A DNA stretch of 64,000 nt from Agelas oroides. Taxonomy: Eukaryota > Porifera > Demospongiae > Agelasida > Agelasidae. The notes under the pieces are model-generated. The model did not search any database and had not been told where the DNA came from. It saw only the letters and a program-made list of their open reading frames with translations. A program made the translations under genes and the position numbers. Of the stretch, positions 22,055 through 33,736 are shown one piece after another (the stretch's first letter is position 1; every line of letters begins with the position of its first letter). Location: the NCBI GenBank assembly GCA_949130485.1, contig OX422193.1, forward strand, positions 7,797,356 through 7,861,355, in the 5' to 3' direction.

Positions 22055-22955
22055 AAACTTTAGGTCTTTTCCTCATGAAATGCAAACACCATGCATAGCG
22101 ATTTTTAATTAAATTGAAAATATCAAAAAGCAAAGAAAGTAATTTCCTTTGGTGATCTTTAATCAATTTGAAAATATAAATAAATAAAAAATTAATTTTC
22201 TTTAGGTCTTTTGTTTACATGAAACACAAACATTATGCCATTAGCAAATTTTTAATCAACTTGAAAGTCATTTCCATGGATCCTTTGGTGATTTTTAATC
22301 AATTTGAAAAATATAAAAAATAAAAAAAAATTAATTTCTTTAGGTCTGTTGTTTACATGAAACGAACGCATACACTATGCATACCTTCCATAGCAAATTT
22401 TTAATCAAATTGAAAATATCAAAAAAACAACAAAAAAAATTTCCATTGATGATTCTTTGGTGATTTTTAATCAATTTGAAAAATATAAAAATAAAAATAA
22501 AAATTACTTTCTTTAGGTCTGTTGTTTACATGAAACGCAAACACTATGCATACCTTCTTCCATTAGCAAATTTTTAATCAAATTGAAAATATCAAAAAAA
22601 AATAATAATAAAAATTATTTCCATTGATCCTTTGGTGATTTTTAATCAATTTGAAAAATATATAAAAATAAAAAAAATTAATTTCTTTAGGTCTGTTGTT
22701 TTACATGAACGCAAACACTATGCATACCTTCCATAGCAAATTTTTAATCAAATTCAAAATATCAAAACAACAAAAAAAAAACAAAAATTTCCATTGATCC
22801 TTTGGTGATTTTTAATCAATCTGAAAAATATTAAAACAAAAAAAATTACTTTCTTTAGGTCTGTTGTTTACATGAAACGCAAGCACCATGCATACCTTCT
22901 TCCATTAGCGTTTTTTAATCAAATTGAAAATATAGAAAAAGCAACAAAAGTTAGT
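22055..22955. repeat. AT-rich tandem array, about 6 units of 140-174 bp
   Basis: TTTAGGTCTGTTGTTTACATG recurs at about 22,061, 22,203, 22,342, 22,514, 22,688 and 22,856. Each unit also carries TTAGCAAATTTTTAATCAA, poly-A-rich links and TTTGGTGATTTTTAATCAA. Unit length grows from about 140 to 170 bp mainly by A-tract and TCCATTGATCC insertion. No coding potential. Confidence 0.85.
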
Positions 22956-23428
22956 GTTTCCTCTACATAAAATACACAAACCGTAGTCCATTAATCAAGT
23001 AAACTAATCACCAAACAATTGTAGTTAACCACAGCTAAAAGTACCGATACTAACTCTTTTTAGATTTAGTAAACTAAAACTAAACTGCTAGACCAAACAT
23101 TTAACTATAAACTAAAACAACACCGCTGTATATACATGGTGGCCTGGGTTATTTTGTGTAACTGTGTGGCCTATTGTTCATGCATACTTACTTGCATGTC
23201 ATGTTGCAACTGGCTAGTTTGTAGTTGTGGTGGACACAGGAAACCCACACCTAAAATGGCGAGCCCAGAGTGCACCTTTTTGTTGGCACCCTAGAACCAA
23301 GCAACCAACCACCGTGTAAAAGTATGTAGAATTCTATAGTATGTACGTAAATGAAGGTGCACAGGACAATTATTGTAAAGTGTTGACGATGATGTTCTCG
23401 GCACAAAAACACTTACTTAAAGTATCTC

Positions 23429-23800
23429 TTGCACCATACAATTAACCCCTTTTGCCTGAGGAGAATAGCAGCTAATCAACTTTGCATCTGGCAATTTAGT
23501 AACTGCAGCACCATGCTTAAATTTTTCACTTTGCTGCTTAATCTTTTGAAGCTAAATTTTGACTTTCAAGCTAAGATGTATGCATACTGGCCCACTACAC
23601 TGAGTGCAGCAGGAATTTATCTGGCTTTGCACACCATTCGCTTGCGTGCAGTCGTGCAGTGATGCTTTTCACTCAGTCTGTCTGCTGCTTTCTCAGACTT
23701 GCACCACTACTAGCTGAATGTGCCTTCTCTCTATAGGCTCATTGGGCCAACACTTGATGAACACAGCAACCTCGCTGACTGAAATGAGGCCAATATGTTT
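23429..23800 (+). pseudogene. Possible cyclin C-terminal-fold fragment
   Basis: The frame at 23,429-23,662 contains FDFQAKMYAYWPTTLSAAG followed by IYLALHTIRL, resembling the helix of A/B-type cyclins that reads ...YLPS..AA...LALYT. After an intron-like gap with a CTCTCTATAG acceptor, LIGPTLDEHSNLAD and a stop resemble the following cyclin stretch (W.PTL.HYSGY). Both pieces end in early stops and the cyclin N-terminal box is absent, so this looks like a decayed fragment. Assignment is from pattern memory only. Confidence 0.25.
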
Positions 23801-24106
23801 GAGACATACCAAGGGACAAAACATTCAGCATCATATTATAGCTATGTAATAAGCATCTATCTCAGGCATCAAACCTGCTGGACAGAATTTTCCTACTTAG
23901 GGACTGGCTCTTTGTTAGCAGGTCACCTGGTGGACTGTACATTGCTATAGCCTCTTCTCCAGCTGCAAAGCACCATTTGTATACCTTAGAGCCTCTGGCA
24001 TCTGTGAGATTTTCTGTTACCTCTCATTAAGTTTCCACTGTCTTGGAGATCTACTAACTGATACATAGGTGCATGAGACATATTTTGGAATTCTTTGACA
24101 CAATTT

Positions 24107-24385
24107 ATTACTGCTTACCAGTAATGTTTGGCAGAAGGTCTTCAAATGGATCAGTGTCTTTTACTTTATATAACCAAGCAAGTGGCTGAAGAAAGACTTT
24201 CTCAAGTTGTAACCTCCCATGTGGATGCTGCTAATAAGCACAATCACCAGCTTCTGTCGTCTTACATCAACCAAGCTAAGATAATATTCCTAGATGGGTT
24301 AGCTGACAAGACACGTCGAATCTTTAAAGACTGCTTTGTCGACAAAAGTAATTTATTAGTAACTGCACCCGTAGTGAAAAAGTGA
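24107..24385 (+). CDS. Unassigned open frame of about 85 codons
   Basis: Opens near 24,128 (no good ATG at the start) and ends TGA at 24,385. The protein (KQVAEERLSQVVTSHVDAAN, LADKTRRIFKDC) has non-repetitive, protein-like composition. No convincing splice site joins it to a neighbour. It may be an exon or a decayed gene. Confidence 0.25.
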
Positions 24386-24483
24386 CAAATGTAAGTGTAC
24401 AGCCTAATTTACCTTAATTATAACGCAATAGTATAGAGCAACTACAAATGTGGGTTTCCTGTGTATTCAATTGGGGACGACTC

Positions 24484-24680
24484 TAGGTAATTAAAGTTGA
24501 CAATAACTAGTACAGTTACTACAATCTAGGTAATTAAAGTTAACAATAACTAGTACAGTTACTGTAGTTAAAGTTGACAATAACTAGTACAGTTATTGTA
24601 GTTAAAGTTGACAATAACTAGTACAGTTACTACAGTCTAGGTAATTAAAGTTGACAATAACTAGTACAGTTGTAGATAAT
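24484..24680. repeat. Tandem array of 33-46-bp units
   Basis: GTTGACAATAACTAGTACAG repeats five times with optional TCTAGGTAATTAAA spacers. Confidence 0.85.
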
Positions 24681-25369
24681 AGTTAAACCGCAGATACTCA
24701 CAAAACTACGAAAACAGCAGTGTGGTTAGTAAAGAATGTGATCAGTAAAAGACGGCGTATCGTGAACTTGCAAACTGATGCAGTACCTGTATCAGTGCTA
24801 AATAGAAATACAAAACTTGAAACCAAGCTGAAGAAATTCTGCTGCAACTTTTGTGGTTTGGGTTTGAAGGTTACCCATAAGTATAGGACATCAGTCATTG
24901 CGGAAAGTTTGAGCAAGCCCCACGCTACCTATCGTGAAACTGCATTGTGCACATGTATCTTTATGCTTGTTTGCTTGCTTGCTTGAACAGACCTCTTAAC
25001 AATCTCATTTTACACAGAAAAATATCAAAGATGATAAACTGCTCTCTTTTACATATAATGTAGTATTTGCTTGTCTTATTCAAAATCTTCTCAACCAACT
25101 TCTTATGCATTGCATAAAGCTATTCAGAACTGGCAGTATCTGCCAGTTGCATGTTACATTAATTTTAGATGGCAGTATGATGTGTTTGCTGCAATCTTTC
25201 TTGCACTCCTAATGAGCAGATTTGTGATAAGGTTTTTAAAGTGTAGATAATTAGTTTAAAGACCTTATCTCGTGCTTGGCATCCCTGAGCTGAAGACTGA
25301 TCTCAGTTTGTTCATAACAAATAACATTCTTTGACCTTAAAAAATTCATGTGAAGAACTCACTTGCTAT

Positions 25370-28300
25370 CCAAGGTTCTTCTCAAAGCTGTTCTGTCAAG
25401 TGGAACCTCTCAATGTTTGTGAACCATCACAAGTCTACCTTTTTGGCGACCAGCTTTTGTTCATTATCTTTGCTCAAGCATTAGAACACTTCCACGCAAA
25501 GGTCTCCACTGTGTTTTGCTTGATAGTACACTTGGCAGGTTAAACTTTCGACTATGAACACGAGTAAGGGAGCTTTTTCTTTTAACTTGCTTTACAAACT
25601 TCTTCCCAATGCTGTTCTGTCAATCTCCCACTGTCTGTGAACCATCACAAGTCTACCTTTCGAGCACCTGCTGTCAAGAAATAGGGCAGCCAGGAAAGGG
25701 CTGCTTTAGACACTGAGTAGGCAAGAATGCTTCCTGTTCTGAACAGCAGGGTGACCAAAAACGTATGTTTTAAAAAGATAAAAAATGTGAATCTTTCCTT
25801 GTTTATTTTCGTTTAGAAAAATCATGTCATGATGTCATAAAGACAAAAGACATCCTATTCCTGGAACTCCAGGAACTTGCTGACATGAAGACTGGCTATA
25901 AACATGACTCCTATACAATGATTGTTTGCAAATTTTTATTTCAAAGGTTCATTTCAAAAACTTCCCATAGTCATCTCGTGTTGGCTGAGAAAAGGCAGAG
26001 GTGGTGATTGTGGCAACCAGCTTTTGTTGATTATCTTTGCTCTAGCATTAGAACACTTCCACATAAAGGTCTCCACTGTGTTTTGCTTAATAGTACACTT
26101 GGCAGGTTAAACTTGCGACTATGAACACGAGTAAGGGAGCTTTTTCTTTGCTTTACAAACTTCTTCACAAAGCTGTTCTGTCAAGTGGAATCTTCCACTG
26201 TCAGTGAACCATCACAAGTCTACCTTTCGAGCACCTGCTGTCAAGAAATAGGGCAGCCAGGAAAGGGCTGCTTTAGACACTGAGTAGGCAAGAATGCTTC
26301 CTGTTCTGAACAGCAGTGTGACCAAAAACGTATTTTAAAAAGATAAAAAATGTGAATCTGTTCTTTTTTATTTTCGTTTAAAACAATCATGTCATGATGT
26401 CATAAAGACAAAAAGACATCCTATTCCTGGAACTCCAGGAACTTGCTGATCTGAAGATTGGCTAAAAACATCACACTAACACCTATACAATGATTGTTTG
26501 CAAATTTTTATTTCTTTCATTTCAAAAACTTCCCATAGTCATCTCGTGTTGGCTGAGAAAAGGCAGAGGTGGTGATTGTGGCAACCAGCTTTTGTTGGTT
26601 ATCTTTGCTCTAGCATTAGAACACTTCCACATAAAGGTCTCCACTGTGTTTTGCTTGATAGTACACTTGGCAGGTTAAACTTGCGACTATGAACACGAGT
26701 AAGGGAGCTTTTTCTTTGCTTTACAAACTTCTTCTCAAAGCTGTTCTGTCAATATCCCACTGTCTGTGAACCATCACAAGTCTACCTTTCGAGCACCTGC
26801 TGTCAAGAAATTGGGCAGCCAGGAAAGGGCTGCTTTAGACACTGAGTAGCCAAGAATGCTTCCTGTTCTGAACAGCAGTGTGACCAAAAACGTATGTTTA
26901 AAAAAATTATAAAATGTGAATCTGTTCTTTTTTATTTTCGTTTAAAACAATCATGTCATGATGTCATAAAGACAAAAAGACATCCTATTCCTGGAACTCC
27001 AGGAACTTGCTGACCTGAAGACTGGCTAAAAACACGACACTAACACCTATACAATGATTGTTTGCAAATTTTATTATTAAAGGAAACTTTCATTTCAGAA
27101 ACTTCCCATAGTCATCTCGTGTTGGCTGAAAGAAAAGGCAGAGGTGGCGATTGTGGCAACCAGCTTTTGTTGATTATCTTTGCTCCAGCATTAGAACACT
27201 TCCATGCAAAGGTCTCCACTGTGTTTTGCTTGATAGTACACTTGGCAGGTTAAACTTGCGACTATGAACACGAGTAAGGGAACTTCTTCTTTTTACTTGC
27301 TTTACAAACTTCTTCTCAAAGCTGTTCTGTCAATCTCCCACTGTCAGTGAACCATCACAAGTCTACCTTTCGAGCACCTGCTGTCAAGAAATAGGGCAGC
27401 CAGGAAAGGGCTGCTTTAGACACTGAGTAGCCAAGAATGCTTCCTGTTCTGAACAGCAGTGTGACCAAATACGTATTGTTTAAAAAAATTTATAAAATGT
27501 GAATCTGTTCTTTTTTATTTTCGTTTAAAACAATCATGTCATGATGTCATAAAGACAAAAAGACATCCTATTCCTGGAACTCCAGGAACTTGCTGACCTG
27601 AAGACTGGCTAAAAACACGACACTAACACCTATACAATGATTGTTTGCAAATTTTAATTTCTTTCATTTCAAAAACTTCCCATAGTCATCTCGTGTTGGC
27701 TGAGAAAAGGCAGAGGTGGTGATTGTGGCAACCAGCTTTTGTTGGTTATCTTTGCTCTAGCATTAGAACACTTCCATGCAAAGGTCTCCACTGTGTTTTG
27801 CTTGATAGTACACTTGGCAGGTTAAACTTGCGACTATGAACACATTCACAAGTAAGGGAGCTTTTTCTTTTAACTTGCTTTACAAACTTCTTCCCAATGC
27901 TGTTCTGTCAATCTCCCACTGTCTGTGAACCATCACAAGTCTACCTTTCGAGCACCTGCTGTCAAGAAATAGGGCAGCCAGGAAAGGGCTGCTTTAGATA
28001 CTGAGTAGGCCAAGAATGCTTCCTGTTCTGAACAGCAGGGTGACCAAAAACGTATGTTTTAAAAAGATAAAAAATGTGAATCTGTCCTTTTTTATTTTCG
28101 TTTAAAAAAAATCATGTCATGATGTCATAAAGACAAAAGACATCCTATTCCTGGAACTCCAGGAACTTGCTGACCTAAAGACTGGCTAAAAACATGACAC
28201 TAACACCTATACAATGATTGTTTGCAAATTTTTATTTTTAAGGAAACACTTTCATTTCAAAAACTTACCATAGTCATCTCGTGTTGGCTGACAGAAAGAA

Positions 28301-31300
28301 GAGGCAGACGTGGCGATTGTGGCAACCAGCTTTTGTTGGTTATCTTTGCTCTAGCATCAGAACACTTCCACATAAAGGTCTCCACTGTGTTTTGCTTAAT
28401 AGTACACTTGGCAGGTTAAACTTGCGACTATGAACACGAGTAAGGGAGCTTTTTCTTTGCTTTACAAACTTCTTCACAAAGCTGTTCTGTCAATCTCCCA
28501 CTGTCTGTGAACCATCACAAGTCTACCTTTCGAGCACCTGCTGTCAAGAAATTGGGCAGCCAGGAAAGGGCTGCTTTAGACACTGAGTAGGCAAGAATGC
28601 TTCCTGTTCTGAACAGCAGTGTGACCAAAAACGTATGTGTAAAAAAGACTTTTCTTTTTTATTTTTCATTTAAAAAAATCATGTCATGATGTCATAAAGA
28701 CAAAAGACATCCTATTCCTGGATCTCCAGGAACTTGCTAACCTGAAGACTGGCTAAAAACACGACACTAACACCTATACAATGATTGTTTGCAAATTTTT
28801 ATTTTAAAGGAAACACTTTCATTTCAGAAACTTCCCATAGTCATCTCGTGTTGGCTGAAAGAAAAGGCAGAGGTGGCAATTGTGGCGACCAGCTTTTGTT
28901 GGTTATCTTTGCTCCAGCATTAGAACACTTCCACGCAAAGGTCTCCACTGTGTTTTGCTTAATAGTACACTTGCCAGGTTAAACTTGCGACTATGAACAC
29001 GAGTAAGGGAGCTTTTTCTTTGCTTTACAAACTTCTTCTCAAAGCTGTTCTGTCAAGTGGAATCTCTCACTGTCTGTGAACCATCACAAGTCGACCTTTT
29101 GAGCATCTGCTGTCAAGAAATTGGGCAGCCAGGAAAGGGCTGCTTTAGACCCTGAGTAGCCAAGAATGCTTCCTGTTCTGAACAGCAGTGTGACCAAAAA
29201 CGTATATTTTAAAAAGATAAAAAATATGAATCTGTCCTTTTTTATTTTCGTTAATACAAAAATCATGTCATGATTTCATAAAGACAAAAGACATCCTATT
29301 CCTGGATCTCCAGGAACTTGCTGACCTGAAGATTGGCTAAAAACACCACATTAACTCCTATACAATGATTGTTTGCAAATTTTTATTTTAAAGAAAACAC
29401 TTTCATTTCAAAAATTTCCCATAGTCATCTCGTGTTGGCTGAAAGAAAAGGCAGAGGTGGCGATTGTGGCGACCAGCTTTTGTTGGTTATCTTTGCTCCA
29501 GCATTAGAACACTTCCACATAAAGGTCTCCACTGTGTTTGCTTAATAGTACACTTGGCAGGTTAAACTTGCGACTATGAACACGAGTAAGGGAGCTTTTT
29601 CTTTGCTTTACAAACTTCTTCTCAAAGCTGTTCTGTCAAGTGGAATCTTCCACTGTCAGTGAACCATCACAAGTCTACCTTTCAAGCACCTGCTGTCAAG
29701 AAATAGGGCAGCCAGGAAAGGGCTGCTTTAGACACTGAGTAGGCAAGAATGCTTCCTGTTCTGAACAGCAGTGTGACCAAAAATGTATGTTTTAAAAAGA
29801 TAAAAAATGTGAATCTTTCCTTGTTTATTTTTGTTTAGAAAAATCATGTCATGATGTCATAAAGACAAAAGACATCCTATTCCTGGAACTCCAGGAACTT
29901 GCTGACATGAAGACTGGCTATAAACACGACTCCTATACAATGATTGTTTGCAAATTTTTATTTCAAAGGAAAAATTTTCATTTCAAAAACTTCCCATAGT
30001 CATCTCGTGTTGGCTGAGAAAAGGCAGAGGTGGTGATTGTGGCAACCAGCTTTTGTTGATTATCTTTGCTCTAGCATTAGAACACTTCCACGCAAAGGTC
30101 TCCACTGTGTTTTGCTTGATAGTACACTTGGCAGGTTAAACTTGCGACTATGAACACGAGTAAGGGAGCTTTTTCTTTGCTTTACAAACTTCTTCACAAA
30201 GCTGTTCTGTCAATCTCCCACTGTCTGTGAACCATCACAAGTCTACCTTTCGAGCACCTGCTGTCAAGAAATAGGGCAGCCAGGAAAGGGCTGCTTTAGA
30301 CACTGAGTAACCAAGAATGCTTCCTGTTCTGAACAGCAGTGTGACCAAAAACGTATGTTTAAAAAAGAAATGTGAATCTTTTCTTTTTTATTTTTCATTT
30401 AAAAAAATCATGTCATGATGTCATAAAGACAAAAGACATCCTATTCCTGGAACTCCAGGAACTTGCTGACCTGAAGATTGGCTAAAAACATCACACTAAC
30501 AATTATACAATGATTGTTTGCAAATTTTTATTTCTTTCATTTCAAAAACTTCCGATAGTCATCTCGTGTTGGCTGAAAGAAAAGGCAGAGGTGGCGATTG
30601 TGGCGACCAGCTTTTGTTGGTTATCTTTGCTCTAGCATTAGAACACTTCCACATAAAAGGTCTCCACTGTGTTTTGCTTGATAGTACACTTGGCAGGTTA
30701 AACTTGCGACTATGAACACGAGTAAGGGAGCTTTTTCTTTGCTTTACAAACTTCTTCACAAAGCTGTTCTGTCAATCTCCCACTATCTGTGAACCATCAC
30801 AAGTCTACCTTTCAAGCACCTGCTGTCAAGAAATAGGGCAGCCAGGAAAGGGCTGCTTTAGACACTGAGTAACCAAGAATGCTTCCTGTTCTGAACAGCA
30901 GTGTGACCAAAAACGTATGTTTAAAAAAGAAATGTGAATCTTTTCTTTTTTATTTTTCATTCAAAAAAATCATGTCATGATGTCATAACACCTATACAAT
31001 GATTGTTTGCAAATTTTTATTTCTTTCATTTCAAAAACTTCCCATAGTCATCTCGTGTTGGCTGAAAGAAAAGGCAGAGGTGGCGATTGTGGCAACCAGC
31101 TTTTGTTGATTATCTTTGCTCCAGCATTAGAACACTTCCACATAAAGGTCTCCACTGTGTTTTGCTTGATAGTACACTTGCCAGGTTAAACTTGCGACTA
31201 TGAACACGAGTAAGGGAGCTTTTTCTTTGCTTTACAAACTTCTTCTCAAAGCTGTTCTGTCAAGTGGAATCTCTCACTGTCTGTGAACCATCACAAGTCT

Positions 31301-32085
31301 ACCTTTCGAGCATCTGCTGTCAAGAAATTGGGCAGCCAGGAAAGGGCTGCTTTAGACCCTGAGTAGCCAAGAATGCTTCCTGTTCTGAACAGCAGTGTGA
31401 CCAAGAACGTATATTTTAAAAAGATAAAAAATATGAATCTGTCCTTTTTTATTTTCGTTAATACAAAAATCATGTCATGATGTCATAAAGACAAAAGACA
31501 TCCCATTCCTGGATCTCCAGGAACTTGCTGACCTGAAGACTGGCTAAAAACACGACTCTAACTCCTATACAATGATTGTTTGCAAATTTTTATTTTAAAG
31601 GAAAAACTTTCATTTCAAAAACTTCCCATAGTCATCTCGTGTTGGCTGAAAGAAAAGGCAGAGGTGGTGATTGTGGCAACCAGCTTTTGTTGATTATCTT
31701 TGCTCCAGCATTAGAACACTTCCACGCAAAGGTCTCCACTGTGTTTTGCTTGATAGTACACTTGGCAGGTTAAACTTGCGACTATGAACACGAGGCTTTT
31801 TCTTTGCTTTACAAACTTCTTCTCAAAGCTGTTCTGTCAAGTGGAATCTCCCACTGTCTGTGAACCATCACAAGTCTACCTTTTGAGCACCTGCTGTCAA
31901 GAAATTGGGCAGCCAGGAAAGGGCTGCTTTAGACACTGAGTAGCCAAGAACGCTCCCTGTTACGAACAGCAGTGTGACCAAAAACGTATGTTTAAAAAAG
32001 ATTAAAGATGTCAATCTGTTCTTTTATATTTTCGTTTAGAAAAATCATGTCATGATGTCATAAAGACAAAAGACATCCTATTATC
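25370..32085. repeat. Macrosatellite, about 12 units of about 570 bp
   Basis: Markers such as GGCAGGTTAAACTT recur at about 570-bp spacing from 25,530 to 31,770; one unit (30,509-30,993) is shortened to about 485 bp by loss of the block after GATGTCATAA, and the first unit is rearranged. Copies differ by only a few percent by eye. Each unit contains the near-palindromic CATGTCATGATGTCAT, a GACATCCTATTCCTGGAACT block and a GAGCACCTGCTGTCAAG block. A frame of about 60 codons ending VSTVFCLIVHLAG is kept open in most units, but its 5' part varies in frame and length, so coding is doubtful. Confidence 0.9.
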
Positions 32086-32887
32086 CACACTTCACCATCT
32101 GAGGATGGTTAGTGCCTTCTGCTGGTTACACAAATCATGCTGGCAGTATCATATTTTATGCAGTTACTTTTCCACCGGTTGTTCATGATGTATCTTCATA
32201 ACCATACCACCATCTCCTTAATTAGATAGTTTGCATTTTCATACCATTTCACCATCTCATTAAAAACGTAATTGTACCTTCATAGTGGTTAACCATCTCA
32301 TTACAAACTTAATTGTACCTTCATAGTGGTTAACCATCTCAATAAAAACTTGCATCACAAACTGTCCTATGCAGCTTCTCATTTATCACATACTGTTCCA
32401 GCTTCTCATTCAAAATTTGCATTTTCATACCGGCTACTATTTGAGGGCAGCATTCTTTGAAAAGCCTGCAGGCATCAACAATGGCTGGGCACATACGAGT
32501 GATACAGTGACGACTGTTAGACACTGACAGTAGTTGCACAGCCTCTCAGTCCTGCTGTCAGCCATGGAAACGAGTCATACAACATGAACAGCCCCATCGC
32601 TAGCCTGGTGACTGTCGTCAGAAAGTATTCGCACATGTGTGCATGTGTCGCTTATACTAGCCGCGGCTACTGTTTGAGGGTGGCATTTATTTCACTCACA
32701 GCTTCCGATTGTGTGGCTACTATTCGAGAGTAGGGGACTATTCGAGGGCGCCTATTCGAAGAAATACAATATGCCACAAAAAAATTTCCAGAGGCGGTGA
32801 TGCTGGTCGCCACTTTTGCTTCTTCTGTGATGGCTACATTCTGCGAATTGGCTACATCTAATACTGAAGCCATTTGGTGAGTGAACA
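32086..32887. other. Intergenic with a small 46-bp duplication
   Basis: ATTGTACCTTCATAGTGGTT followed by AACCATCTCA is repeated two to three times at about 32,215-32,345. Nothing else recognised. Confidence 0.5.
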
Positions 32888-33736
32888 GTAAAAGTTCTGT
32901 TGGCATCCTACACTCTCTGAGACAGTTTCAAAGACACCAGCCTGAGTGAGCCACGCATAAAAGTTCTGTTGGCATCCTACACTCTCTGAGACAGTTTCAA
33001 AGACACCAGCCTGAGTGAGCCACGCATAAAAGTTCTGTTGGCATCCTACCACTCTCTGAGACAGTTTCAATGACACCAGCCTGAGTGAGCCGCGCATAAA
33101 AGTTCTGTTGGCATCCTACCACTCTCTGAGACAGTTTCAATGACACCAGCCTGAGTGAGCCGTGCATAAAAGTTCTGTTGGCATCCTACCACTCTCTGAG
33201 ACAGTTTCAATGACACCAGCCTGAGTGAGCCGCGCATAAAAGTTCTGTTGGCATCCTACCACTCTCTGAGACAGTTTCAATGACACCAGCCTGAGTGAGC
33301 CGTGCATAAAAGTTCTGTTGGCATCCTACCACTCGATCTCTGAGACAGTTTCAATGACACCAGCCTGAGTGAGCCGCGCATAAAAGTTCTGTTGGCATCC
33401 TACCACTCTCTGAGACAGTTTCAATGACACCAGCCTGAGTGAGCCGTGCATAAAAGTTCTGTTGGCATCCTACCACTCTCTGAGACAGTTTCAATGACAC
33501 CAGCCTGAGTGAGCCGTGCATAAAAGTTCTGTTGGCATCCTACCACTCGATCTCTGAGACAGTTTCAATGACACCAGCCTGAGTGAGCCGCGCATAAAAG
33601 TTCTGTTGGCATCCTACCACTCTCTGAGATAGTTTCAATGACACCAGCCTGAGTGAGCCGCGCATAAAAGTTCTGTTGGCATCCTACCACTCTCTGAGAC
33701 AGTTTCAATGACACCAGCCTGAGTGAGCCGCACATA
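32888..33736. repeat. 70-bp tandem array, about 12 copies
   Basis: Unit begins AAAAGTTCTGTTGGCATCC and ends GCCTGAGTGAGCCGCGCAT. The first units are 69 bp, most are 70, and two carry a 4-bp CGAT insertion. The 69-bp units keep a 23-residue repeat open on the minus strand (GCQQNFYAWLTQAGVFETVS), but 70-bp units shift frame, which argues against coding. Confidence 0.9.

Noticed and set aside
25922..31773. Array of about 62-codon genes
   Set aside because: The frame recurs in each satellite unit but 5' ends shift frame between units and no start or splice signal is conserved; reported only as a repeat property.
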